Positions 44,853 to 53,819 of a DNA stretch of 64,000 nt are shown piece after piece (within the stretch, counting starts at the first letter, position 1; each line of letters begins with the position of its first letter). The position numbers were made by a program, and so were the translations under genes. The notes beneath the pieces were generated by a model. That model saw only the letters and a program-made list of their open reading frames with translations. It did no database searches and was not told where the DNA came from. The stretch is from an uncultured Chloracidobacterium sp. (GTDB lineage Bacteria > Acidobacteriota > Blastocatellia > Pyrinomonadales > Pyrinomonadaceae): the NCBI GenBank assembly GCA_936914845.1, contig CAKZGE010000009.1, positions 56,500-120,499 of the forward strand, in the 5' to 3' direction.

Positions 44853-45785
44853 ATGCAAACGATGACCCATTTTAACACTACACCGCGAAGCTGGCTGGCC
44901 TTTGATCTAAATGTGCTGCGACGGATCGAATTTTCATCGATCGTTATTCCTTTGTGTGGAAATCCGGCGATCGGAGCTTATTTGAAAAGGTCCGGCATTC
45001 GTGTCGCTGCCAACGATCCATTGCGTTCCAACTGGATAAAAGGCGTCGCAGCTATTCAAAACAACGGCGAAACCCTTTCAGACGAAGATGTCAACATTGT
45101 TCTGGAAGATGCCTACGTGCCCGGTTATAAACTCAACAACCCGGCTCTCCGCAATTGGTTCAATGAGACCGATTCATGGTGGTTTGATAATGTTCGGCGA
45201 AATATCGACCGCCTTTCATCACCGTTCAGACAAGCATTGGCTGCATCCATCACAATGTCCGTTGGTGACTATGCTCGTTCCTTCACCGAAGACACGCTTG
45301 AGCTTCGCCAGCCTCTTTCGACCGTCTTCCGCCGATTGTGGACCGTCCAGCCGGATCCCGTCAATAATGGCCAAAATAACACCTGCCTGAACGAAGAACC
45401 CGACGACTTTATCGCTCGTTCGCAAGGCGACCTGATGTTTCTCCGCCTGCCGTCGCCGGTTCCGAATCCGCAGCCCGATCCTTCGATCTGGCGTGAAGAA
45501 TGGATCCGCACCAGCAGCGATTTCTGGCCGGCGTTCGAAGAGGCTCGCAACGGCAAATTGGGCGGCCCGGCCGAAACCCGCTCTCAATATCTCAGGCTGT
45601 TAGAACAGACACTTAACATCGCCGGGCAGTTTAAGCATTGGGCCATTGCCCACGTCGAAGGGGGAGCCGTTTCGACCCAGGACATCGTCGATGCGGTGTC
45701 GCGCTCTCGCGAAAAGGTCGACGCCGTTTATACAAAGGATTTCTCCGAATTGACCGGGAATAAGGCCGTTATCGTCACAGCCTAG
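44853..45785 (+). CDS. D12-class DNA adenine methylase-like protein, degenerate active site
   Basis: The 310-residue protein shows the SAM-binding region of D12-class adenine methylases: VIPLCGNPAIGAYLKRSG followed by V-A-A-N-D-P. A helical block follows (WWFDNVRRNIDRLSSPFRQALAASI), which aligns with the x-IDxIRxxI segment of that family. Where DPPY should be, the sequence reads G-D-L-M-F-L-R-L-P-S-P, so the catalytic motif IV seems lost. It may be a binding-only relative. The ATG follows the HD gene stop directly; a second start at 44862 is possible. Confidence 0.55.
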   Translation: MQTMTHFNTTPRSWLAFDLNVLRRIEFSSIVIPLCGNPAIGAYLKRSGIRVAANDPLRSNWIKGVAAIQNNGETLSDEDVNIVLEDAYVPGYKLNNPALRNWFNETDSWWFDNVRRNIDRLSSPFRQALAASITMSVGDYARSFTEDTLELRQPLSTVFRRLWTVQPDPVNNGQNNTCLNEEPDDFIARSQGDLMFLRLPSPVPNPQPDPSIWREEWIRTSSDFWPAFEEARNGKLGGPAETRSQYLRLLEQTLNIAGQFKHWAIAHVEGGAVSTQDIVDAVSRSREKVDAVYTKDFSELTGNKAVIVTA

Positions 45786-45829
45786 TTCCCCGTTTTCATT
45801 TTCCGTCGCATTTGCGTAAAATCGCTTTG

Positions 45830-47413
45830 ATGATCAGCAAATCAAAGACGCTCTTGGCGGCCGCAGCGTTCGCCGCCATTTCACTGCAAGCACAGATATT
45901 CGGCCAGTCGGCAACCACGGTTCCTTCGCCGACGCCGACCCCCGCACCGCTCGCTGCTCCTTCCCCGGCATTCGCACAAACGCTCGAAGGCCTTCGATCC
46001 AAGATAAAAGAGCGGCTTGCGGCGCCGATATTAAGACGCGGCCAGGTGGGCGTCAAGATCGTCTCGCTCAACACCGGAAAGATCGTCTTCGAACAAAACG
46101 CCGATAAATATTTCATGCCGGCTTCGAACATGAAAAATTTCACCGTTGCGGCTGCAATTGAACGCCTTTCTCCGGATTTCCGCTTCGTAACGAGCGTTTA
46201 TGCTCCATCGGCGGCAGATGCGGGCGGTGTGATCAACGGCGATGTTCGCGTCTATGGCCGCGGCGATGTTTCTTTTTCGACCCTTTTCACCGGCGGCGAT
46301 CCGGCGGCCGTTGTCGATGACCTGGCAAATAAGATCGTTCAGGCGGGCATCAAACGGATCGAAGGTTCCCTGATCGGCGATGATTCTTATTTCGTCGGCA
46401 ATCCGGTTCCCGGCACATGGGAATATGAGGACCTTCAATGGTATTACGGAGCTGAGATATCGGCTCTTTCGTTAAATGACAACACCATCGGGCTTTCTGT
46501 CACACCGGGGCCGGTGGGTTATTCGTGTTCCGCCTCGATGCGTCCCGCGAACACGATCTATCGCGTTACCAACCAATGTTTGACCGTTCCTGCAGGCTCG
46601 CCGCGAACATTGACCATCACCAAGGCGATCGACCGGAACGAGCTTTTGATAACCGGAGAACTTCCGGTAGGTTCGGGCGGTTTCACCGGCCAGATCACCG
46701 TTTCCCGCCCCGCCGAACTTTTCGTCAGCCTTCTCAAACAGCGACTCGGATCGCTCGGCGTTGTCGTTACCGGCCAAACTAGGACCGAACGGGTCATCCG
46801 GACGCCTGACCAAAGCGGCATTGAGATCGTCCGCCGCGAATCGCCTCCGCTCGCCCTCATTGCTGCGAAAACCATGAAACCAAGCCAGAATATGTACACC
46901 GAAACGCTTTTGTACACACTTGGCGAGGATCACCGGGCAAAAAACCGTTCAAACCCTCAAGTCGCCAATAAAGAAAGTTCGGAACTTGGCATTGAGGCAG
47001 TAAAATCCTTTATGGCCCAGATCGGGGCTGAGCCTGACGAACTCCTGCAATATGACGGCAGCGGACTTTCCCGCCACAACCTCGTAACCCCCAATGCCGT
47101 TATCCGCGTTTACACCTATATGGCGAAACAAAGCAGATATGCGGCCGCTTGGCGCGATTCCTTGACCATCGGCGGGGTTGACGGCACACTAGCCAACCGA
47201 TTTAAAGGAACACGAGCCGCCGCCAATATGCGCGGCAAAACCGGCACGATCGATCAGGTTTCGGCTCTCTCGGGTTATGTGACGACCGCCGGCGGCGATC
47301 AGCTTGTCGTATCTTTCCTTGTCAACGGAGTTGCGGCCACCGGTGATCGTGTTTCGATGATCGACGATATCGTTATCAGCCTTGCCAATTTCGGCGGAAA
47401 ACTGGACCAATAG
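45830..47413 (+). CDS. dacB: D-alanyl-D-alanine carboxypeptidase/endopeptidase (PBP4, DacB)
   Basis: The protein belongs to family S13. Its motifs are S-N-M-K in PASNMKNF (S-x-x-K), S-R-H-N in DGSGLSRHN (S-x-N) and K-T-G in MRGKTGTID. The PBP4 insert is present. A signal peptide begins at the ATG at 45830 (MISKSKTLLAAAAFA), preferred over the TTG at 45812. It trims peptidoglycan stems in the periplasm. It is preceded by the methylase-like gene and followed by its own terminator. Confidence 0.93.
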   Translation: MISKSKTLLAAAAFAAISLQAQIFGQSATTVPSPTPTPAPLAAPSPAFAQTLEGLRSKIKERLAAPILRRGQVGVKIVSLNTGKIVFEQNADKYFMPASNMKNFTVAAAIERLSPDFRFVTSVYAPSAADAGGVINGDVRVYGRGDVSFSTLFTGGDPAAVVDDLANKIVQAGIKRIEGSLIGDDSYFVGNPVPGTWEYEDLQWYYGAEISALSLNDNTIGLSVTPGPVGYSCSASMRPANTIYRVTNQCLTVPAGSPRTLTITKAIDRNELLITGELPVGSGGFTGQITVSRPAELFVSLLKQRLGSLGVVVTGQTRTERVIRTPDQSGIEIVRRESPPLALIAAKTMKPSQNMYTETLLYTLGEDHRAKNRSNPQVANKESSELGIEAVKSFMAQIGAEPDELLQYDGSGLSRHNLVTPNAVIRVYTYMAKQSRYAAAWRDSLTIGGVDGTLANRFKGTRAAANMRGKTGTIDQVSALSGYVTTAGGDQLVVSFLVNGVAATGDRVSMIDDIVISLANFGGKLDQ

Positions 47414-47438
47414 CAGATCTCCATTTTATTGGTGGGTC

Positions 47439-47475
47439 GCCGGAAGAAGTGTGAAGCTTCCTCCGGCTTTTCATT
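47439..47475 (+). terminator. Rho-independent terminator of dacB
   Basis: GCCGGAAGAAG (47439-47449) and CTTCCTCCGGC (47457-47467) pair with one mismatch around a 7-base loop, followed by TTTTCATTTTT. It starts 26 bp after the dacB stop, so transcripts further right need their own promoter. Confidence 0.85.
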
Positions 47476-47532
47476 TTTCATGCCGTTGTGTTTTCGCTTT
47501 CGTCCACCACAGAAAAATCCGCTTTCTCCATT

Positions 47533-47561
47533 TTGACTTTTTTGTCAGCATTCAGTTTAAT
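47533..47561 (+). promoter_or_regulatory. Promoter for the intergenic RNA
   Basis: TTGACT (47533-47538) is followed after 17 bases by TTTAAT (47556-47561), each one base from consensus. A start near 47568-47570 is predicted. No gene follows on this strand before the terminator at 47768. Confidence 0.55.
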
Positions 47562-47567
47562 ATTCTT

Positions 47568-47796
47568 TTGCTACTGAAATTGAAAATCACTTTCAATAAG
47601 TAGCTCGAACGAAGCGGCAGCACAGGAGAAATGCAGCATCTATTGCCTGTCCCGAACTAGAGCTCCGGGCCTTTGGCAACTGCGGCGGCAAGCCGAACCA
47701 GCTTTTTCACTCCGGCGACAACAGTCTTACCTCGAATACCGTAAAACAATAAGTTTCCAAGACTTAAGGCACTCCGCCCGGAGTGCCGATTTTTTT
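47568..47796 (+). ncRNA. Candidate stand-alone small RNA, about 225 nt
   Basis: Between dacB's own terminator and the next converging gene lie a good promoter, about 200 bp without a gene, and a strong plus-strand terminator. The RNA would start with a hairpin: GCTACT (47570-47575) and AGTAGC (47599-47604) enclose TTGAAA and TTTCAA. No known RNA family is recognised; 6S, tmRNA, SRP and common riboswitch cores were looked for by eye. A 9-codon frame (ATG 47631, stop 47658-47660) with AGGAG before it is the only small reading frame of note. Transcription is not shown. Confidence 0.45.
47768..47796 (+). terminator. Strong plus-strand terminator with seven T
   Basis: GGCACTCC and GGAGTGCC pair around a 4-base loop, followed by GA and seven T. 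On the minus strand only TTAAG follows, so it is oriented for the plus strand. Its tail touches the stop codon of the converging hydratase gene. Confidence 0.88.
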
Positions 47797-48583
47797 AAGA
47801 CCCTGAAAAATTGGGCGGGCGTTTTTCAAAAAAGGCGCTGACGCCCTCACGAAAATCATCGGAGCGGCCGGATTCGATCTGGAATTTATGCTCCATCTGA
47901 AGTTGTTCCGCCAATGTATTGCCGTAGGAGGCATTGATCATTTGTTTAATGCGGCCGATCGAACCGGTCGGGCCGGCGGCAAGTCTGGCTGCCAGATCTT
48001 TCGCCGAATCAAGCAGGGCAGCTGCCGGCACTACGTGGTTGATCATTCCGATCTGAAAAGCCCGTGCGGCATCGACAGACCCGCCGGCCATAAAAAGTTC
48101 GGCAGCCAGCTTTTCGCCGACGGCGCGTGTCAAAAAGAAAGTGCCGCCGCAATCAGGCGACAACCCGATGCGCACAAAAGCTTCGTTAAATGAAGCATCT
48201 TCCGCCGCTATCACTAAGTCGCAGGCAAGCGCGAAATTCGTGCCCGCACCGGCACACACGCCATTTACCGCCGCAATAAATGGTATCGGTGTTTCGCGGA
48301 TCAGCAATATCACATCGTGCAATGCCTTCAGCGGGGCTTCAAGAAATGCTTCAATGCGGCCTTCTTTTTCCCACATTGTGCGCATCTCGCGCAGGTCGCC
48401 GCCCGAACAGAATGCCCGTCCGCTGCCCGTCAATATCACTGCCCTCGCCTTTTCCTCGATCGCCCGATCAATGGCGGTACGCAGATCAAGACACAATTCG
48501 CTCGAAAGAGCATTTAACGCGTCCGGCCGGTTGAACATGACCGTCGCCACGTCTTTTTCAAGAAAATAATTTACTGTTGACAT
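47795..48583 (-). CDS. Enoyl-CoA hydratase/isomerase family protein
   Basis: The 262-residue protein (ATG at 48583, MSTVNYFLEK) has the crotonase core: SGRAFCSGGDLREM with the first oxyanion-hole Gly, PFIAAVNGVCAGAGTNFALACDLVIAAEDASF with the second, and the trimer helix near the end. It should add water to, or move the double bond of, enoyl-CoA thioesters in fatty-acid or side-chain breakdown. The Glu positions used in hydration are not both obvious (SFNEAFVRIGLSPDCGG has one), so the exact reaction is uncertain. Forty-one upstream codons are probably untranslated. Confidence 0.9.
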   Translation of the reverse strand: MSTVNYFLEKDVATVMFNRPDALNALSSELCLDLRTAIDRAIEEKARAVILTGSGRAFCSGGDLREMRTMWEKEGRIEAFLEAPLKALHDVILLIRETPIPFIAAVNGVCAGAGTNFALACDLVIAAEDASFNEAFVRIGLSPDCGGTFFLTRAVGEKLAAELFMAGGSVDAARAFQIGMINHVVPAAALLDSAKDLAARLAAGPTGSIGRIKQMINASYGNTLAEQLQMEHKFQIESGRSDDFREGVSAFFEKRPPNFSGS

Positions 48584-48596
48584 CGATCTTTGATAT

Positions 48597-48878
48597 TTAT
48601 GCAAATCTAGCTCGGGAGCGGCTCGCTTCGTGGCAATCACGGCAAAGCACCGAACGGCCCACTTTTGGTTGAAATGGAACGCGGTCGTGGCGTCCGCAGT
48701 TATCACAGACTATTTCAAACCGGCCCTTATCTCCCATTGCCGCCGCCGATCTTTTCGTGCGGCATTTTGGGCAGCGCTGCGGTGCCGGCATATTTCGCTG
48801 ATAAAAAAGTTCCTGTTCTTTTTCGGTGAACAGAAACACATCCTTACATTGGACACAAGATGTTTCTACGTCCGGCAT
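48597..48878 (-). CDS. Small protein with two zinc-ribbon Cys clusters
   Basis: The 93-residue protein (ATG at 48878, with GGAGAG at a good distance) carries CVQC with the following CPKC, and CDNC with CRDC, so two tetra-Cys zinc sites. The central pattern F-x-F-T-x-x-E-Q-x-x-x-Y is that of the zf-trcl family. Such proteins may bind nucleic acid; the role is not known. It ends 13 bp before the hydratase start, so the two genes may be cotranscribed. Confidence 0.85.
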   Translation of the reverse strand: MPDVETSCVQCKDVFLFTEKEQELFYQRNMPAPQRCPKCRTKRSAAAMGDKGRFEIVCDNCGRHDRVPFQPKVGRSVLCRDCHEASRSRARFA

Positions 48879-48948
48879 TTGCAACTCTCCTTTTACGAAA
48901 ATGACCGAGGGGTTTCAACTTCATTTTACCACAGCCCGGCTGTTTCGT

Positions 48949-49893
48949 TTAACCTAGGCTCAATTCCCTTACATGGGCCGCGGAGGTGCCGCCAAGCGTC
49001 TGCAGATCATAGCCGCCCTCGAGGCATGAAACAATGCGCCCCTCGCAGGCGTCATCCGCCCAATCCATCACATTTCGCGTCATTGCCGCAAAATCGGCGT
49101 CTTCCAGCATCAATTGCCCAAGCGGGTCCGCCCGGTGAGCGTCAAAACCGGCGGAAACAATGATCAGATCGGGTCGAAAACCTTTCGCGATGTCGGCCAA
49201 GGCGGCCTCGAACATGTGACGTTGGCGCTCGGCCGGCGTATTCGCTTTGACCGTTACATTCAAGGTAGTACCGAGCCCACGCCCGTGGCCGTTCTCGCCG
49301 CGGGATCCCGTTCCCGGATACCACGGATATTGATGCATGGAAAAGAAATGGACGCTCGGATCTACGTAGAAAATTCCTTGTGTGCCGTTTCCGTGGTGAA
49401 CATCCCAATCGATAACCGCCACCCGCTGAATCTCTTTGTAATTATTTTGCGCATAGCGCGCCGCAACGGCCGCATTATTGAAAATGCAAAAACCCATCGC
49501 ATTGTCGGCGGTGGCGTGATGGCCCGGCGGGCGAACCGCGGCAAACGCATTCTTCGCTTCGCCGGACATCACCGCATCGACGCCGCGGCAAACTGCTCCG
49601 GCTGCCAGCATTGCTGCATCAAACGAACGCATTGAAACGATGGTATCGCTGTCGAGATTGGTCACGCCTTCGGCAAATGCGTGTTCTACCCTTTGAAAAT
49701 GGGCCTTTGAATGGACCGCTTGGATCACACCCTGCGACGCCGGGACGGGCGTTATCTCTTTTAGCTCGCCCCACAGCCCGGCATCTTCCTGCAGCCCTTC
49801 GATCACAGCATTATATCTTCTTGCGGTTTCCGGATGTCCGAACCCCGTGTCATGTTTTGCATAGATCGGATGATGAATGATCGCTGTGGCCAT
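48949..49893 (-). CDS. Histone-deacetylase-family (AcuC/HDAC) amidohydrolase
   Basis: The 314-residue protein has the HDAC fold. Active-site signatures are RPPGHHA (tandem His), VIDWDVHHGNGTQ (Asp/His zinc ligands) and SAGFDAHRADPLG (third zinc ligand Asp). It should remove acetyl or similar groups from lysines, polyamines or small molecules. The ligand environment resembles the acetylpolyamine/AcuC branch, but the substrate cannot be told. It is preceded by the M3 peptidase gene on the same strand (61 bp). Confidence 0.92.
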   Translation of the reverse strand: MATAIIHHPIYAKHDTGFGHPETARRYNAVIEGLQEDAGLWGELKEITPVPASQGVIQAVHSKAHFQRVEHAFAEGVTNLDSDTIVSMRSFDAAMLAAGAVCRGVDAVMSGEAKNAFAAVRPPGHHATADNAMGFCIFNNAAVAARYAQNNYKEIQRVAVIDWDVHHGNGTQGIFYVDPSVHFFSMHQYPWYPGTGSRGENGHGRGLGTTLNVTVKANTPAERQRHMFEAALADIAKGFRPDLIIVSAGFDAHRADPLGQLMLEDADFAAMTRNVMDWADDACEGRIVSCLEGGYDLQTLGGTSAAHVRELSLG

Positions 49894-49954
49894 AAATAGT
49901 TTTGTTTTTGAATAAATGAGGTACGGATGGCTCCATCCGTACCCGCGTTCACGA

Positions 49955-52105
49955 TCATTTCGCTACCGGAAAGCCTCTTTTTCGCATCAGGGCTTCGACC
50001 TTGGGGTCGCGGCCGCGGAAACGTCGGTAGGCTTCTGCCTGATCGACAGTGTTGCCGACGGAAAAGATATTCTTTCTTAAGCTGTCGCCAACCTTTTTAT
50101 CGTATGGCCCGCTGCCTTCTACGAACGCTTGATAAGCATCCGCCGTCAGCACATCCGACCACAAATAGCTGTAATACCCGGCGGAGTAACCGTCACTGGA
50201 AAAAACGTGCCCGAATTGCGGTGTGCGATGGCGCATAACGATCTCTTTTGGCATTCCTAGTTCGGCTAAGACCTCACGTTCGAACTTGTCCGGATCGATC
50301 TTTTCGCCGCCGGCCAGATGCAGCTTCATGTCCACCAAGGCGCTTGAAAGGTATTCGACCGTTTCGAAACCTTCGTTGAAGGTAGCGGCCTTGGCGATCT
50401 TGTCCACTAGGGCTTGCGGGATCGGCTTCCCGGTCTGGTAATGAACGGCAAATTTCTGCAGCACTTCCGGTGTCGAAAGCCAATGCTCAAGCAACTGCGA
50501 GGGAAATTCGACGTAGTCGCGGGCGACATTGGTTCCGGACAGCGTCGGATATGTCACGTTTGACGAAAGGCCGTGCAGAGCATGTCCGAATTCGTGAAAC
50601 ATCGTCGTCGCATCATCCCAAGAGATCAGCACCGGTTCGCCGGGCTTGCCCTTGATAAAGTTAGAATTATTGGAGACGATGGGTTTGACGTCACCATTTA
50701 TGCGCGATTGTTCGCGATATTCGTTCATCCATGCTCCGGAACGCTTTCCTTCTCGAGCGTAGGGGTCAAAATACCACAATCCGACATGCTTGCCCGTCGT
50801 TTTGTCCTTGACCTCATAGACAGTTACATCCGGATGGAACACGGGCACATTCGTGACCGGCGTAAAAGTAAAATTAAAAAGCTCGCCCGCAACCCAAAAC
50901 ATCGCATCGCGAACTTTTTCCAGCTGCAGATATTGCTTTACTTCATTTTGATCTAGGTCGTAGCGTTCCTTGCGAACTTTTTCTGCGTAAAATCGATAGT
51001 CCCAGGGCTCGATCGTGATCTTTGCCCCTTCTTTATCCGCAAGCTTCTGCATATCAGCAACTTCTTCGTGAACACGTTCAACGGCCGGCTTCCATACAGC
51101 TTCCATCAACTCCATTGCCCGAGCCGGCGTTTTGGCCATCGTATTCTCTAGTCGCCAGTGGGCATGTGTTTCATACCCGAGCAGCTTCGCCCGTTCGGCT
51201 CTAAGCTGAAGTATCTGCGTTATTATCGCGTTGTTGTCCTTGTCATTGCCGTTGTCTCCGCGATTAATGAACATTTTCCATACCTTTTCCCTCAGCGGCC
51301 GGTCTTCCGCATAGGTCAAAAATGGATCGACCGAAGATCGGGTATTGGTGATGACCCAACCCTTGACCTTTTTATTGACCGCTGCCTGTGCAGCCGAATC
51401 GATCAACGACTGCGAAAGCCCTTTTAGTTGAGATTCGTCCGATATTTCAACATACTGTCCACTTTCTTCAGCCAGCAAATTCTGGCTAAATTTCGTAAAA
51501 AGGCCTGCCAATTCCTGATTTATCGCGGAAAGGCGGGCTTTTTGGGCCGTGTCGAGTTTTGCCCCCTGGCGAACAAATCGCGTGTAATAGACCCACGTCA
51601 ACCGCTGCTCTTCCCCACGCAGAGCCTTTTTCTGTGAGGCGTTATAGACTGCTTCTATCCGTTTGAACAAAGCGGTGTTCTGTGTGATCTGGTCGGAAAA
51701 AGCGGAAAGCTTAGGTGCGACCGCTGCTTCGACCTTTTGTACGTCCGGCGTCGAGAGGTTGCTGCTGTAGATATCAAAGATCAGTCCGACCCGCTTTAGC
51801 GTATCGCCGGAATTTTCGAGTGCAGCAATGGTGTTTTTGAATGTCGGAGCATTTTTATCAGAGGTTATCTTTTCTATCTCTGCCGCATTCTCTGCCATTG
51901 CAGCTTCAAATGCCGGTTCAAAATCTTCGACTCTGACCTTATCAAAAGGCGGGACGCCGCCATAAGGCCCGGTCCATTTCTGCAGCAAAATATTGCCGCC
52001 GGTGGTTTGTGAACTTGCGGTTATCATAGTAATAGCGATAATCGTTCCGAAAAGGATGACATTTTTTAACGCACCAGATCGCGTTTGGTAAGATGGATTT
52101 TTCAT
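49955..52105 (-). CDS. M3-family metallopeptidase (Dcp/oligopeptidase type)
   Basis: The 716-residue zinc peptidase has H-E-F-G-H (TTMFHEFGHALHGL) and the downstream Glu ligand in VEFPSQLLEHW. An N-terminal hydrophobic segment (about 15-33, ending ASSQ) suggests export. The family cleaves dipeptides or short peptides; the long helical N-terminus restricts access to small substrates. The gene has no frameshift and a length normal for the family. The neighbour encodes a deacetylase. Confidence 0.93.
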   Translation of the reverse strand: MKNPSYQTRSGALKNVILFGTIIAITMITASSQTTGGNILLQKWTGPYGGVPPFDKVRVEDFEPAFEAAMAENAAEIEKITSDKNAPTFKNTIAALENSGDTLKRVGLIFDIYSSNLSTPDVQKVEAAVAPKLSAFSDQITQNTALFKRIEAVYNASQKKALRGEEQRLTWVYYTRFVRQGAKLDTAQKARLSAINQELAGLFTKFSQNLLAEESGQYVEISDESQLKGLSQSLIDSAAQAAVNKKVKGWVITNTRSSVDPFLTYAEDRPLREKVWKMFINRGDNGNDKDNNAIITQILQLRAERAKLLGYETHAHWRLENTMAKTPARAMELMEAVWKPAVERVHEEVADMQKLADKEGAKITIEPWDYRFYAEKVRKERYDLDQNEVKQYLQLEKVRDAMFWVAGELFNFTFTPVTNVPVFHPDVTVYEVKDKTTGKHVGLWYFDPYAREGKRSGAWMNEYREQSRINGDVKPIVSNNSNFIKGKPGEPVLISWDDATTMFHEFGHALHGLSSNVTYPTLSGTNVARDYVEFPSQLLEHWLSTPEVLQKFAVHYQTGKPIPQALVDKIAKAATFNEGFETVEYLSSALVDMKLHLAGGEKIDPDKFEREVLAELGMPKEIVMRHRTPQFGHVFSSDGYSAGYYSYLWSDVLTADAYQAFVEGSGPYDKKVGDSLRKNIFSVGNTVDQAEAYRRFRGRDPKVEALMRKRGFPVAK

Positions 52106-52233
52106 AAAGATCTCCGTTTTGTTGGATCACGCCGGAACTTTAGATGAAGAAAAAGCGGTCGATCCTGCTATAAAATTTTCTGCGAGTAACTGAATTATAT
52201 ACGGTTATTGCGATCGAACAAAATATAACGGCC

Positions 52234-53751
52234 ATGAGCGAAGAACTTGAAATAAAAGAAGTTGTAACTGAGGGCGAAGCAAAATTCGAAAAGTGGCGAA
52301 ACCGCATCGGATTCGTTCTTGCTCCGGCGATCTTTGTCTTGATCTGGCTCATGCCGCTTGATCTTAAACCCGAAGCACATAATTTGGCGGCGGTCATCGC
52401 CATGGTCATAACTCTCTGGATCTGCGAATCGCTGCCGATGCCGGTAACCGCTCTCATCGGTGCCGCTTTAGCCATCTTTCTCCGTGTGGCTCCGGCAAAG
52501 GAAGTTTTGGCTCCGTTTGCCGATCCGCTGATCTTCCTTTTCATCGGGTCGTTTATGATCGCCCGGGCGATATTTTTGCACAACCTAGACAAGCGCTTTG
52601 CTTACGGCGTACTTTCATGGAAGATCATCGACGCCCGCCCGTCGCGCATTCTCTTCGCCTTTGGTGCGGTGACGACTTTTATTTCGGCGTGGATATCCAA
52701 TACCGCCACGACCGCAATGATGTTCGCGATCGGCATGTCGATCATCGCTTTTTTGTTCAAACAGCAAAAAGAACTCGGCATCAAGATAAACACTAGCTAT
52801 GCGACGGCATTGATGCTGATGACTTCTTTTTCTGCCTCGATCGGCGGGTTGGCAACCCCGATCGGCACCCCGCCGAATGTCATCGGGCTTGGATTTATTA
52901 GACAACTCCTTGGCTACGACATCTCGTTCTTTCGTTGGATGATGATCGGTGTTCCGGTGGTGGTCGTGCTTTATCTCTTTCTTTTTGCGTATCTCAATTA
53001 TCTGGCACCGGCCGGAGTCAAACGGATCGACGGCAGCATTGAGATGATCGCCCGCGAGAAAGCATCTCTCGGCCCGTGGACCCGAGCACAGCGTTCGACG
53101 ATGATCGCTTTTTTGGTTGCGGTCACTTTGTGGATATTCTCCGGTTTGGTCGCCCTTTTCGTCGGCGAATCCAGCGAAACATATAAAGCGATCAACGCCC
53201 GTGTGCCGGAGGCGGTCGGCGCTATCGTCGGGGCAATGCTCCTCTTTATTCTGCCGGGAAATAAACCGGGTGAAAAGTCTATAACTTGGAACGAGGCGGT
53301 AAAGATCGATTGGGGCGTAGTGTTGCTCTATGGCGGCGGATTTGCGTTAGGCGTTCTTTCGTTTCAAACCGGCTTGGCCGAATCCGTCGGCCGCGGCATG
53401 ACCGGCATGCTGCCCGTCAGCGGAGAATTTGGGCTGCTCGTTGCTTCGGTTCTGATAGCGGTCATTATATCTGAAACAACGTCGAACACCGCTTCGGCGA
53501 ATATGGTCGTCCCGGTTGTCATCGCCATTTCTCAGGGCCAAGGCTTCGACCCCTTGATACCGGCCCTCGGTGCGACATTTGGAGCCAGTCTCGGGTTTAT
53601 GCTGCCCGTTTCAACTCCATGCAATGCAATTGTCTATGGTTCCGGCCATGTTCCGCTGATGAAGATGGTACGGTACGGCATATTGCTGGACATTGTCGGC
53701 GCTGTCGTCATCATCGGAGTGCTTTCAGCGGTTTCCGCATTCATTCGCTAA
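52234..53751 (+). CDS. SLC13/DASS family sodium-coupled transporter
   Basis: The 505-residue transporter has two S-N-T motifs (ISNTATTAMM and SNTASANM), the signature of the DASS family that carries dicarboxylates, sulfate or citrate with sodium. About eleven membrane segments are visible. The N-terminal 25 residues are acidic and cytoplasmic. It starts with ATG at 52234 and stands alone between the M3 gene (divergent) and the tRNA. Confidence 0.93.
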   Translation: MSEELEIKEVVTEGEAKFEKWRNRIGFVLAPAIFVLIWLMPLDLKPEAHNLAAVIAMVITLWICESLPMPVTALIGAALAIFLRVAPAKEVLAPFADPLIFLFIGSFMIARAIFLHNLDKRFAYGVLSWKIIDARPSRILFAFGAVTTFISAWISNTATTAMMFAIGMSIIAFLFKQQKELGIKINTSYATALMLMTSFSASIGGLATPIGTPPNVIGLGFIRQLLGYDISFFRWMMIGVPVVVVLYLFLFAYLNYLAPAGVKRIDGSIEMIAREKASLGPWTRAQRSTMIAFLVAVTLWIFSGLVALFVGESSETYKAINARVPEAVGAIVGAMLLFILPGNKPGEKSITWNEAVKIDWGVVLLYGGGFALGVLSFQTGLAESVGRGMTGMLPVSGEFGLLVASVLIAVIISETTSNTASANMVVPVVIAISQGQGFDPLIPALGATFGASLGFMLPVSTPCNAIVYGSGHVPLMKMVRYGILLDIVGAVVIIGVLSAVSAFIR

Positions 53752-53777
53752 ACGCCCGCACAAAACCGCAAGTCGTC

Positions 53778-53809
53778 TTGACAAAGCCGTTTGCGGTTTG
53801 TAGTCTAAT
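53778..53809 (+). promoter_or_regulatory. Promoter candidate for tRNA-Arg
   Basis: TTGACA (53778-53783) matches the -35 consensus. TCTAAT (53804-53809) is 20 bases away, longer than the usual 17, but lies 11 bp before the tRNA. TAGTCT gives a 17-base spacer but is a poor -10. The promoter is likely, the exact -10 box is not settled. Confidence 0.5.
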
Positions 53810-53819
53810 AGTTCGCTGT

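Noticed and set aside
47568..47796. Riboswitch or 6S, SRP or tmRNA gene
   Set aside because: No conserved core of these RNAs could be found by eye, and no gene follows on this strand for a riboswitch to control. It is kept as an unassigned RNA candidate.
52140..52592. Minus-strand gene opposite the SLC13 start
   Set aside because: It lies antisense to the transporter's conserved N-terminal helices, and its basic Ala/Met-rich product has no recognisable feature.
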